A stretch of 64,000 nt of DNA from UBA940 sp964464465 (GTDB taxonomy: Bacteria; Bacteroidota; Bacteroidia; Bacteroidales; Rikenellaceae), in the NCBI GenBank assembly GCA_964464465.1, contig CAYXGF010000001.1, forward strand, positions 1-64,000, read 5' to 3'. The position numbers were made by a program, and so were the translations under genes. Shown here piece after piece: positions 1-8,739 of this stretch; the first letter of the stretch is position 1; every line of letters starts with the position of its first letter. The notes under the pieces are model-generated. The model was given only the letters and a program-made list of their open reading frames with translations. It ran no database searches and was not told where the DNA came from.

Positions 1-772
1 TCTGTTCCTGTTGCTGGGCGGACTCGTGGCGTTCTTCATATTCTCGGTGATGGACAAAAAACTCGACGGACAGTTGGAGCAGACCGCCGAGGGTAACAAC
101 GAGAAATTCTCGTTCAAGGACGTGGGCAACATCCTCGGCAACGTGGGATTCTGGCTCATAGCCCTGCTCTGCGTGCTGTTCTATTCGTGCGTGTTCCCGT
201 TCCAGAAATTCGCATCCGAATTCCTGATGAACAAATACGCCATAAGCGAGAATCTGGCAGGCACCATAGCCGGACTGCCCGCGCTCGGAGCGCTGATACT
301 CACACCCGTATTCGGAGGCATCATCGACCGTCGCGGCCGAAGCGCGTCAATCATGGCGCTGGGTGCCGCGATGCTCATATTCGTACACGGAGTCTATGCC
401 ATGCCGTTTGTAGACAGCGCTGCGGTGGCCATCGGACTGATGATAATTCTCGGCATAGCCTTCTCGCTCGTACCCTCGGCCATGTGGCCCGCCGTGGCGA
501 AGATATTCCCGCAGCACCAGCTCGGCACGGCATATGCGCTGATATTCTTCATCCAGAACATAGGTCTGTGGGGCGTTCCCAATCTCATCGGCTGGATACT
601 CGACACCTACTGCATAACCGGCTCCGAGGCAGGAAGCAACATCTACGACTACACACTGCCCGAGGTGACGTTCTGCTTCATAGCCCTGCTGTCGCTCGTG
701 GTGGCCGTACTGCTTAAAGCCGCCGACAGGAAATACGGCTACAAGCTGGAACAGCCCAACATAGCAAAGTAA
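1..772 (+). CDS. MFS transporter, C-terminal part (5' truncated by window edge)
   Basis: The reading frame is open from the first bases of the window (codons start at base 2), so the N-terminal part lies upstream. The visible ~257 residues are hydrophobic, with about seven predicted membrane helices. After a charged cytoplasmic loop they include a GGIIDRRGRS loop, which resembles the major facilitator inter-helix motif. The C-terminus is short and lysine-rich. This fits an inner-membrane secondary transporter, but substrate specificity cannot be read from this half. It is convergent with the downstream lipoprotein gene and separated from it by a strong hairpin. The family call is fairly sure; the substrate is unknown. 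Confidence 0.8.
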   Translation, partial: LFLLLGGLVAFFIFSVMDKKLDGQLEQTAEGNNEKFSFKDVGNILGNVGFWLIALLCVLFYSCVFPFQKFASEFLMNKYAISENLAGTIAGLPALGALILTPVFGGIIDRRGRSASIMALGAAMLIFVHGVYAMPFVDSAAVAIGLMIILGIAFSLVPSAMWPAVAKIFPQHQLGTAYALIFFIQNIGLWGVPNLIGWILDTYCITGSEAGSNIYDYTLPEVTFCFIALLSLVVAVLLKAADRKYGYKLEQPNIAK

Positions 773-795
773 AATAACGCCATATCCCAAAACAG

Positions 796-825
796 ACAGG
801 CGGCGGGTTAACTCCCGCCGCCTGT
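796..825. terminator. Bidirectional intrinsic terminator between convergent genes
   Basis: A perfect 12-bp stem (796-807 with 814-825, core GGCGGCGGG-type arms) encloses a 6-nt loop. It lies between the MFS gene on + and the lipoprotein gene on -. The rightward side is followed by a loosely T-rich stretch. Placement and symmetry support a shared terminator. Confidence 0.75.
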
Positions 826-850
826 TTACGTATAAAAAACGCACAAAGGC

Positions 851-1951
851 CTATTCATATACTTTCTTTACAGCGCTCTCGTATACATAGGCATTAATCA
901 TCATATTGAATGTATCGGTATAGTACGATTTCAGGAATCCGTCCCTGAGCAGCAGATGACTAAGTTGCAAAGAATTGACTTTCGCTCCTTCATACAGGTT
1001 GCACCATCCCACAGCAAACTCAGTCTCGTCATCGGACAGCGCCTCGAACTCTCCGCCCAGCGACCTCATCAGCGACCTCACCGCCGCATCATAACCTTCG
1101 GAAACCGCCACATGAAGTCCGGCGCCATAGAATGCCCTCAACTGACTCTCGGTAGAGCTGTTCACCACGGTTCCGCCCCTGCCTACATACAGCAGACAGT
1201 CCTCTATCGGGCGCAGCACCTTATCGTAATCGCAGTCTTTGAGAATCATGACAACAGCATTCGAGAAGTCGGTTTCCGGCCTTGATTTGGACACAGAGAA
1301 CGGCACCCGGCACTCACCGGCCTCACTGTTTACCCAGACACAAGCCTCGTCAGCGTTAATGGTCCGTATGACCTTGTCCATATCCGAATTATCCACAACA
1401 ACAGCATAAGCATTCTCTTCTATTCCGACCGAATATCCAATAGAAACGTTTCCCGTAGCCGAGCACTCTATCCATGTCGAGTCCGGCAGTTGCGCCGCAT
1501 CGAAAATCTCGTCATATGACACCTCCAACCCTACATTGTCAGGTACAGCCGCCGGCGTCTGCAACATTATATCCCAGATACGCGGTTTTATATACTCCGA
1601 CTCGGAAACATTCACCTCTACTTTCAGAATGTAATCACCGCCCTGCACCGACAACGATGCTTCCACATTCCGTGCAGCGGCAGGCGCTACACCGGCAGCG
1701 ACTATCACACTGTTTTTCGAGAAGTCGACAACCGGCGCCGATTTCGAATTGGCAGCACAGAACCCGGCAAATTCATCAGCCGTCGTAAATACCCTGACTT
1801 CATCATAAAGCGTATTCACATACCCTTCATTACATGTCAACACAGAAGTTTCGAGCTTCTCGTAACCGCTGTCCACTCTCGTTTCATTCTCTGTCTTGTC
1901 GCATGCCGCCAGCACCGATGCCGCCGCCATAAAAAGTAAAAATCGCTTCAT
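851..1951 (-). CDS. Hypothetical lipoprotein
   Basis: A 366-residue exported protein. It opens with a typical lipoprotein signal, a basic MKRF start and hydrophobic stretch ending in the lipobox SVLAAC (Cys17), so the mature protein is probably anchored in a membrane. I do not recognise a domain. The body is a mixed alpha/beta soluble sequence without obvious catalytic motifs. Only 4 bp separate its start from the stop of the upstream subtilase, so the two are almost certainly co-transcribed, protease first. It could be an inhibitor, substrate or partner of that protease, but this is inference from adjacency. Its base composition is closer to the neighbours than the protease gene's is. Confidence 0.75.
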   Translation of the reverse strand: MKRFLLFMAAASVLAACDKTENETRVDSGYEKLETSVLTCNEGYVNTLYDEVRVFTTADEFAGFCAANSKSAPVVDFSKNSVIVAAGVAPAAARNVEASLSVQGGDYILKVEVNVSESEYIKPRIWDIMLQTPAAVPDNVGLEVSYDEIFDAAQLPDSTWIECSATGNVSIGYSVGIEENAYAVVVDNSDMDKVIRTINADEACVWVNSEAGECRVPFSVSKSRPETDFSNAVVMILKDCDYDKVLRPIEDCLLYVGRGGTVVNSSTESQLRAFYGAGLHVAVSEGYDAAVRSLMRSLGGEFEALSDDETEFAVGWCNLYEGAKVNSLQLSHLLLRDGFLKSYYTDTFNMMINAYVYESAVKKVYE

Positions 1952-1955
1952 ATCC

Positions 1956-3608
1956 CTATATATTAGTATTATTTGTCATATCATTTAATACAGCCTTAAC
2001 AGCAGCACCAGCATCAAGAAGGCCAGCACCCATATAACACGTCCAACTCGAATTCAATCCAGAGAATGTTGCAGTAGATGTAAGATAATCACAGACTTCT
2101 TTATAGGTCAAATCAGGATTAATTGATAAAACAAGGGCAGCCACTGCAGCTACCTGCGGACATGCGGAAGACGTTTGCCCAAATATATTACAATACTCAG
2201 TTGTCTGATCAGGAAACATGAAAACACGATCAGTCATAGGGTACGTTGTCATAATTTTATCTCCCGGAGCACCGATGCGACCGCAACAACTACTGTACTC
2301 CAATTTTCCATCTTTTGCTATTGCACAAACAGACAGATCCGCCATACCGGCAATCCAACTCGAATTTTCAACACCTCTGTTGGCAGCCGCAAATATAATA
2401 ACCGTTCCTAATTCTTTTGTCCAATCATGATGCCATCTTCCACCCTGGTGAAGCTGGTAAAACACTTCCTGCAACAACATCATACCTTCATAATCCGGAC
2501 TTACTGTAACCTCCCAAGAGCAAGAAATTACATCAGCGCGGCTATGCGCACTCATCAAAGCATCAGCAACCTTTGTACACGCATCGGCCGTAACGAGATG
2601 ATCAATCCTTTTATGCAGAATCCTACATCCCGGAGCAATACCAGCCACACCTATGCCATTGTTAGTTTTTGCTCCTATTATACCAACACATGCTGTGCCG
2701 TGAAGATCTTGTACATATGGCGTACCTCTTAAATTATCAGGCAAATCAGGATGATTATACGTAACTTCTTCAACATCTATAACCATAACCGTAATATCAC
2801 TCGACCCTTGGGTAATCTCTCTGGCTTCAAGATAATTTATATCTATACCACCAGGATTATGCAAATGCCACTGTTGTGAAAAAAGCGGATCATTCGGGGC
2901 CTGTGGAGCAACGGCTCTTGTTTCCATTCTGTACTCAGGATAAGAATTCGGTTGTTTTGAACACGATTGTATATCAAACATTATATCCGGTTCCGAGTAT
3001 TTAAACAGACCACTTTCATAAAAACGCGCAGACATACTTACAGCATCGCAATCCGAGTATGGTGTACACGCCAATTTATACCATAAATCCAGTTTCTCAA
3101 CAGCCTTACCAATTATATCTACATTATTGGCATAGGCCATTGTCTCCAACAAATGATAGTCATCCGCATTTTTCAGCCTAACATAAAACAGATGAGATAT
3201 AAGAACATCATTACCCTTTTGATCTGTATATGCGTTCGATTTATATAAAATATTTTCATTATCCAGATTAAATCCGCTTGTAGTACCAACTGCACATTTA
3301 ATATTATCAACATCCACTCCGCGTGTCATACCACTACGAAACATGGCATCTTCCGTAAGTGTTCCCATCTTAAAAACATGATAATCCATTTTCTCCGGAT
3401 CAATCACATCATAGCGTTCCGAGCCATCGAATATTATAAAAGTTTTTTCATGATTAGGGGTCAAAAATACCTTTTTCGTCCCAGCCCAATAATGGCAATC
3501 CAATTCAGATGCAGGCGGCCTTGCAAGACAATTTTCAACGTCATTTTTAGCACATCCAAACACTGCAAATGCCAAAACAGGCAACATAAATGTAATTTTA
3601 GAATTCAT
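1956..3608 (-). CDS. Subtilisin-like serine protease (S8), lipoprotein
   Basis: A 550-residue S8 peptidase. Residues 1-19 are a lipoprotein signal ending at Cys19 (FAVFGC). Residues ~30-230 form an N-terminal region, likely a prodomain, and the catalytic domain starts near the PNDPLFSQQW motif (~238). The triad is visible: Asp278 in VMVIDVEE, His303 in HGTACVGIIGAKTNNGIGVA, and Ser480 in QTSSACP, with oxyanion Asn410 in FAAAN. The usual Gly before TS is Gln, and the Asp motif lacks the common DTG. The gene is visibly AT-richer than its surroundings, with many AAA/ATA/TTT codons, which suggests horizontal acquisition. It is probably surface or periplasmic, in an operon with the downstream lipoprotein. 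Confidence 0.88.
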   Translation of the reverse strand: MNSKITFMLPVLAFAVFGCAKNDVENCLARPPASELDCHYWAGTKKVFLTPNHEKTFIIFDGSERYDVIDPEKMDYHVFKMGTLTEDAMFRSGMTRGVDVDNIKCAVGTTSGFNLDNENILYKSNAYTDQKGNDVLISHLFYVRLKNADDYHLLETMAYANNVDIIGKAVEKLDLWYKLACTPYSDCDAVSMSARFYESGLFKYSEPDIMFDIQSCSKQPNSYPEYRMETRAVAPQAPNDPLFSQQWHLHNPGGIDINYLEAREITQGSSDITVMVIDVEEVTYNHPDLPDNLRGTPYVQDLHGTACVGIIGAKTNNGIGVAGIAPGCRILHKRIDHLVTADACTKVADALMSAHSRADVISCSWEVTVSPDYEGMMLLQEVFYQLHQGGRWHHDWTKELGTVIIFAAANRGVENSSWIAGMADLSVCAIAKDGKLEYSSCCGRIGAPGDKIMTTYPMTDRVFMFPDQTTEYCNIFGQTSSACPQVAAVAALVLSINPDLTYKEVCDYLTSTATFSGLNSSWTCYMGAGLLDAGAAVKAVLNDMTNNTNI

Positions 3609-3673
3609 AAATATTTATAGTTTAAGTAAATGTTTTGCAATATACTAAAATTTAATCAAATTACAATTTTTAC

Positions 3674-3705
3674 TAAAAAAATCGGATACCTCGACGATAT
3701 CCGAT
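3674..3705 (-). terminator. Intrinsic terminator of the bacterioferritin gene
   Basis: Read on the minus strand, an 8-bp perfect stem (3698-3705 with 3681-3688, arms ATCGGATA/TATCCGAT) is followed directly by a run of seven T. It lies 28 bp past the bacterioferritin stop codon. Confidence 0.85.
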
Positions 3706-3732
3706 TGCAAAACCAAAGGAACGACCGGAGAG

Positions 3733-4251
3733 CTATTTGTTACGCTCGTTGCGGCTTTCTATCTCCTCGACGGAGCTTTTGCCGTCGGCAATGGCTTGCA
3801 GCGCCAGGTAGTTGTCGCCGTAGATATTTATCTTGTCAAGTTCGCGGCGGAAATCATCCAGATGCAGCTCCTCCTCGGCAAGAATGTTCTGAAACATCTT
3901 GTGCGAAACGGAATCCATAGCCTCACTGCACTCCTGAGCCCACTTATTGTAGTTGTCCACGGTGCTCTCTTCGAGTGCTATGGCCATTTCGAGCATCTTC
4001 TTGACGTCGGTCTGGCCTACGGTCGCGTGCGACGGATTCATGTTCACCTCGCCTTCGAGATAGAGGATTCTCTCGGAAAGCATCTCCACGTGAAGCATCT
4101 CCGAAATGGAAATCTGCTTGAAGAGTTTGGCAAGATATTTATACCCCTTGTCCTCGCAATGGGTATGAAAATAGAAATACTGCAACAGAGTGGATATCTC
4201 CAATCCCACGGCATTGTTGAGCCTCTCGATGCTGACTTGAAATTTGCTCAT
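3733..4251 (-). CDS. bfr: Bacterioferritin-like iron storage protein
   Basis: A 172-residue ferritin-fold protein for iron oxidation and storage in the cytoplasm. The di-iron ligands fall at exactly the E. coli Bfr positions: Glu18, Glu51, His54 (EMLH), Glu94, Glu127 and His130. Met52, the inter-subunit heme ligand of bacterioferritins, is also present, which favours Bfr over ferritin A or Dps. The protein is ~14 residues longer than E. coli Bfr, with a charged C-terminal tail. It is a single gene with its own terminator and is divergent from dsbD. Regulation is not evident from the sequence; no Fur or OxyR box was identified by eye. Confidence 0.88.
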   Translation of the reverse strand: MSKFQVSIERLNNAVGLEISTLLQYFYFHTHCEDKGYKYLAKLFKQISISEMLHVEMLSERILYLEGEVNMNPSHATVGQTDVKKMLEMAIALEESTVDNYNKWAQECSEAMDSVSHKMFQNILAEEELHLDDFRRELDKINIYGDNYLALQAIADGKSSVEEIESRNERNK

Positions 4252-4370
4252 AATCGAAATACTTTTAAACGTTCACTGTTGTCTGCTGTCGACAAAATCC
4301 ATACCGCACGGACATTTTATACAAAAAAGTTAGTAACTTGCACACCATTACATACAAAGACGCACATCCA

Positions 4371-6329
4371 ATGAAAAGAGTTCTCGCCGTCATATATATG
4401 CTTGCAGCCTGTTTATGCCTGCAAGCGCAGCAGAATCCGGTCAAATGGACCACCGAGGTACTGCACATCGAGGACGACCGTTTCGAAGTCAGGTTCACCG
4501 CCGACATCGACCCCGTATGGCACATATACGACCTCGGTCCCTACCAGTCGGGACCCATACCGACAACATTCACCCTCACACCGAGCGGCACGGTGGCTCT
4601 GGACGGAGAGATGGAGATGATTACCGCGCCGACAAAGGTGTTCGACGAGATTTTCGGCACCGAGATAGGTTATTTCGACAACCGCGCCGTATTCGCCCAG
4701 CAGATAACGCTGAACGGCAAAGGCGGAGTTCTTGCCGGCAATGTAGAATGGATTGCCTGCAACCCGGAATCCAACGAATGCCTTCCGCCTCAGCAATACG
4801 ACTTTTCGGTAAACATAGGCTACGACGCGCCGGAAATCCAGCAGTCCGAAGCGACGCAGGCGGCCGACAGCGACGCAGGCTCCGTGTGGGCATCTGTAAT
4901 CGAGGCGATACTGTGGGGACTTGCCGCACTGCTCACGCCGTGCGTTTTCCCGATGGTTCCGATGACCGTATCGTTCTTCCTCAAAAACTCCGCCTCGCCT
5001 TCGCGCGCACGCATGCGGGCGATACTGTACGGAGTGTTCATAATAATGCTCTACACAGTCCCGATAGGCATAATAATTCTGCTGACCAGGCTCCTCGGAG
5101 GCGGAACCGTCACAGCCGACATATTCAACTGGACAGCCACGCACTGGATTCCCAACGTGCTGTTCTTCGTCATATTCATGCTCTTCGCGGCATCGTTCTT
5201 CGGAGCTTTCGAAATCACGCTGCCCAGCCGTCTGGTTAACGGCACGGACCGCAGGGCCGACCGGGGAGGAATAGCCGGAACATTCTTCATGGCCCTGACA
5301 CTGGTGCTCGTATCTTTCTCGTGCACAGGACCGATTGTAGGTTCGGTACTGATAAACTCGACATCGGGCATGGTGTGGCAGCCGGTGGTCACAATGCTGG
5401 CATTCTCGGCCTCTTTCGCCCTGCCGTTCACCGTACTGGCGCTGTTCCCGTCTCTGCTCGGACGTCTGCCGAAAAGCGGAGGATGGCTCAACTCCGTCAA
5501 GATTGTCCTCGGATTCATCGAGATAGCTCTCGGATTCAAGTTCCTCAGCGTAGCCGACCAGACATATCACTGGGGCATTCTCGACCGCGAGGTCTATCTG
5601 GCCATATGGATTGTAACGTTCTCGCTGCTCGGAATGTATCTCCTGGGCAAACTCAGGTTCAGATACGACGAGGCCGACAGACCTCTGTCCGTCACCAGAC
5701 TCGGATGCGCCATAGCGGTTTTCACACTTGTGGTGTACATGATTCCGGGCATGTGGGGTGCGCCTCTCAAAGCACTCTCGGGATACCTGCCGCCGATAAC
5801 ATCGCAGGACTTCGTGATACCGGCCTCTGCCCCGCAACAGCATGCGGCACCAGCGCGCCCCGCGCAGGAGATTAAATATTCCGACATGATGCGTCTTCCC
5901 GGCGGCCTGGAAGGCTTCTTCGATTTCGAGCAGGGAATGGAGTACGCCAGAAAGGTCGGCAAGCCCGTATTTCTGGATTTCACCGGACACGGATGCGTAA
6001 ACTGCCGCGAGATGGAGGCAAAAGTATGGTCCGCGCCCGAGGTGGACAGGATTCTGCGCAACGACTATGTGATAATAGCGCTTGTGGCCGATGACAAGAC
6101 CAAACTCGACAAAAAGGACTGGCTCCGCACCGAAGACGGCCGAACAATCAAAACGCTTGGAAAGAAAAACCACTACATAGCAAGCACGCTGTTCGGAATC
6201 AGTTCCCAGCCGGCATATCTGCTGCTGGGCGACGAGGGCGAGAAGCTGGTTCCCGCACGGGGATACGACCTGAGCGTCGACGGATTCGTGGAATTTCTCG
6301 AAAGCGGCCTTAAAGAATACTACCGATAA
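4371..6329 (+). CDS. dsbD: Thiol:disulfide interchange protein DsbD
   Basis: A 652-residue protein that carries electrons from cytoplasmic thioredoxin across the inner membrane to periplasmic thiol proteins. The order is: signal peptide (to about the CLQAQ motif), N-terminal DsbD-alpha immunoglobulin-like domain with a Cys pair (ACNPESNECLP), a central CcdA-like membrane domain with redox Cys in LLTPCVFPM and SFSCTGP, and a C-terminal thioredoxin domain with GHGCVNCREME. All three redox modules are intact. The ATG at 4371 is chosen over an upstream ATG at 4338 because it gives a clean signal peptide. The stop overlaps the next start by one base (TAATG), so translation is probably coupled with the glycosyltransferase. 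Confidence 0.93.
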   Translation: MKRVLAVIYMLAACLCLQAQQNPVKWTTEVLHIEDDRFEVRFTADIDPVWHIYDLGPYQSGPIPTTFTLTPSGTVALDGEMEMITAPTKVFDEIFGTEIGYFDNRAVFAQQITLNGKGGVLAGNVEWIACNPESNECLPPQQYDFSVNIGYDAPEIQQSEATQAADSDAGSVWASVIEAILWGLAALLTPCVFPMVPMTVSFFLKNSASPSRARMRAILYGVFIIMLYTVPIGIIILLTRLLGGGTVTADIFNWTATHWIPNVLFFVIFMLFAASFFGAFEITLPSRLVNGTDRRADRGGIAGTFFMALTLVLVSFSCTGPIVGSVLINSTSGMVWQPVVTMLAFSASFALPFTVLALFPSLLGRLPKSGGWLNSVKIVLGFIEIALGFKFLSVADQTYHWGILDREVYLAIWIVTFSLLGMYLLGKLRFRYDEADRPLSVTRLGCAIAVFTLVVYMIPGMWGAPLKALSGYLPPITSQDFVIPASAPQQHAAPARPAQEIKYSDMMRLPGGLEGFFDFEQGMEYARKVGKPVFLDFTGHGCVNCREMEAKVWSAPEVDRILRNDYVIIALVADDKTKLDKKDWLRTEDGRTIKTLGKKNHYIASTLFGISSQPAYLLLGDEGEKLVPARGYDLSVDGFVEFLESGLKEYYR

Positions 6330-7480
6330 TGAAGAAAATAACGCTGCTCGGCCCGGCCTACCCTTACCGCGGAGGCATAGCGACGATAATGGAAAGACTG
6401 TGCGCCACATTCTCCTCACGGGGTGACGTGTGCGACATACTAACCTTCACAGTACAGTATCCGGGCATACTGTTTCCCGGGAAAAGCCAATACCGTGACT
6501 CCGACCCGCCACGCGGCATCGACATCTCGCGCGCCGTCAATACCGTAAACCCGCTCAACTGGATAAAGGTCGGCAGGCAACTCAAACGACAGCGTCCCGA
6601 CATGCTCATAATGAAATACTGGACGCCGTTCATGGCCCCGTGTTTCGGAACCATAGCCCGCATAGCCCGCAGCAACTCACACACCAAAGTGCTGGTACAG
6701 CTGGACAATGTGATACCGCACGAGCACCATGCCGTCGACAGCGCCTTCACGCGATACTTCATCGACAGCGTGGACGGATTCATATATATGTCCGAACAGG
6801 TGCACCGCGACCTTCGGCAGTTCACGGCCGACGCCCCGGCCCTTTACTCGCCACACCCGCTGTTCGACAACCTCGGGCAAAGCGTGGACAAAGCCGAAGC
6901 CTGCGCGCGGACCGGTCTCGACCCTAAGGTGTCATACGCCATGTTCTTCGGTCTTGTGCGCGACTACAAGGGTCTCGACCTTCTTATCGAGGCATGGAGG
7001 CTGCTCAAAGCCAAAGGTCTGACCGCAGGACGCAAACTGCTGGTGGCCGGAGAGTTTTACAGCTCGCGCGAACGCTACATGCGGCAAATCGAGCAGGCCG
7101 GACTCACTGACGACATCATCGTGCGCGACAGCTTCATCCCCGACCCCGAGGTGAAGAACTATTTCTCCGCGGCCGACTGTCTTGTACTGCCGTATTACAG
7201 CGCTACGCAAAGCGGAGTGACGCAGATTGCATACAACTTCGGCACGCCGATGATAGCCACGCGCGTGGGAGGTCTTGCCGAAATCATCACCGACGGACAG
7301 TCTGGAATCCTGTGCGACGTATCGGCCGAAAGCATCGCCGCGGCACTCGAACGATTCTACTGCGGGGACACGGCCCGCGCGCTTCGTCTCGGAGTCCAGA
7401 GGGAGAAGGCCCGTTTCAGCTGGGACGCCACGGCAGACAGAATCGAGGAGCTGTACTCCCTGTGCTTGCAGAAACAATAA
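6329..7480 (+). CDS. Glycosyltransferase family 4 (GT-B) protein
   Basis: A 383-residue GT-B fold enzyme, probably using a nucleotide sugar. The N-terminal domain opens with LLGPAYPYRGGIATIMERL, a Gly-rich acceptor-side loop. The C-terminal donor domain contains MFFGLVRDYKGLDLLIEAW and the late block SGVTQIAYNFGTPMIATRVGGL, which matches the position of the GT4 donor-binding region. There is no signal peptide or membrane helix, so it probably acts at the cytoplasmic face. It follows dsbD with a one-base overlap but has no obvious functional tie to it. The sugar and acceptor cannot be predicted. It is convergent with the efflux operon and ends before a hairpin. Confidence 0.85.
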   Translation: MKKITLLGPAYPYRGGIATIMERLCATFSSRGDVCDILTFTVQYPGILFPGKSQYRDSDPPRGIDISRAVNTVNPLNWIKVGRQLKRQRPDMLIMKYWTPFMAPCFGTIARIARSNSHTKVLVQLDNVIPHEHHAVDSAFTRYFIDSVDGFIYMSEQVHRDLRQFTADAPALYSPHPLFDNLGQSVDKAEACARTGLDPKVSYAMFFGLVRDYKGLDLLIEAWRLLKAKGLTAGRKLLVAGEFYSSRERYMRQIEQAGLTDDIIVRDSFIPDPEVKNYFSAADCLVLPYYSATQSGVTQIAYNFGTPMIATRVGGLAEIITDGQSGILCDVSAESIAAALERFYCGDTARALRLGVQREKARFSWDATADRIEELYSLCLQKQ

Positions 7481-7505
7481 CCGCCCCCTCTCGGCGCAAA
7501 ACAAT

Positions 7506-7533
7506 ACGGGGCGCAGTTCTTACTGCGCCCCGT
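7506..7533. terminator. Hairpin terminator between convergent genes
   Basis: A perfect 11-bp GC-rich stem (7506-7516 with 7523-7533) with a 6-nt loop sits midway between the glycosyltransferase stop and the TolC-like stop. It has no long T tract on either side, so efficiency is uncertain. Confidence 0.65.
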
Positions 7534-7554
7534 CTGTCACTGAATATTATCCTG

Positions 7555-8739
7555 CTACAACTCCACGGCCATCAGGCGGGCGTAGTTCTTCATATATTCC
7601 AGTCTGAAATTTATAGCCTCGCTGCGGACGGTCTGCAACGAATTGAGCTGAACGAAATACTCCATAATACCTATCTGACCGGCCTGCAACGACTTGTCGA
7701 GAAGCGACGCGACACTCTCCACACTGCTGCACGAGCGTTCGGTTCCGCGTACAGCCTCGGCCAGAGCCTCCGCCTTCCCGTACATCGCCACGACCTCCGC
7801 CTGCATATCGCTTAGCGAGGCCTCGGCCGCCGAACGCGCATATTCGACCTGTGCCTTGCCGCGCTTGACGTTGTTGCGGTTGCCGAACATCGGGATAGAC
7901 ATCCCGGCAACCACGCCGTGGAAACGTTCGCCGGCACCGAACTCATGTTTGTATCCTACCGTAAGTTTGGGCAGGGATTCGCTGCGGCTGACACGCAGCT
8001 CCGCCTCCGCAGCCCTCTGCTCCGAAACGGCAGCCTTCAAATCGGGCGAAGCGCCGCGCCACAGTTCCATAACGGTCTGCAAGTCGGGCAGCGTTTCCGG
8101 AATCTCGAACTCGGTATCCCCGAAGACAATCTCCCGGCCTCCGTTCAGGGCCCGCAGACGGCCAAGAGCCTCGTCCAAATCGACTTGCAGCATACGCAGC
8201 GCATTCCTCTCCGCGACAGCCTGCATGTCGGCCTGCTGAACGTCAAGCTCCGAGGCATCGCCTCTCTGCTGGCGCTCCTGTTCGATAAGCAGCATACCCT
8301 CCGCATGCGAGAGCAGAACACTCTGCACCCCGATGCGCTGACGCAGGGCCACGATATCCATGCACAGAAGCTGTGCCTGCAAAAGTATCTGCTGACGCAC
8401 CGAAGCGTAGACATTCTCGTACTGCTCGGCGCGGGCGTCGGCCAGCCGGCCCCGGAGCACATATGCCGACGGGAAGTCGAACTGCTGCGTTACGGTAAGC
8501 TCGCCTTTCTTTCCCAGCTCCGACGGCTGGCCCCACGTATGCTCGAACTCCACCTCAGGATTTTCCAGCGAGTTGCCCACACGCGCTTCAAGACTCTGCG
8601 CCCGGGTAAGGCTGCGGTACGATGCAAGCGTAAGGTTATTGGCAAGCACCTGGTCCATGACACCCTGCAACGAACTCTGGGCCCGGCCGCCGAAGCATAC
8701 GGCCAAAGCGGCCAGGACAGAAAATAAACTTCTATACAT
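7555..8739 (-). CDS. TolC-family outer membrane efflux channel (CusC/CzcC type)
   Basis: A 394-residue outer-membrane factor with a signal peptide ending near GGRAQ. Two OEP repeats of long amphipathic helices follow, rich in Ala/Glu/Arg/Leu heptads, with the typical ENPEVEFEHTWG segment early in repeat one. It would form the trimeric exit duct of the tripartite pump encoded upstream. Its start codon overlaps the end of the RND gene by 8 bp, and it is the last gene of the leftward operon (small Cys/His protein, adaptor, RND pump, channel). It is slightly short for the family, as is common for metal-efflux OMFs in Bacteroidota. Confidence 0.9.
   Translation of the reverse strand: MYRSLFSVLAALAVCFGGRAQSSLQGVMDQVLANNLTLASYRSLTRAQSLEARVGNSLENPEVEFEHTWGQPSELGKKGELTVTQQFDFPSAYVLRGRLADARAEQYENVYASVRQQILLQAQLLCMDIVALRQRIGVQSVLLSHAEGMLLIEQERQQRGDASELDVQQADMQAVAERNALRMLQVDLDEALGRLRALNGGREIVFGDTEFEIPETLPDLQTVMELWRGASPDLKAAVSEQRAAEAELRVSRSESLPKLTVGYKHEFGAGERFHGVVAGMSIPMFGNRNNVKRGKAQVEYARSAAEASLSDMQAEVVAMYGKAEALAEAVRGTERSCSSVESVASLLDKSLQAGQIGIMEYFVQLNSLQTVRSEAINFRLEYMKNYARLMAVEL

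Noticed and set aside
4413..6419. 668-codon open frame opposite dsbD
   Set aside because: Arg/Cys/Tyr-rich composition with no domain; dsbD has all expected motifs.
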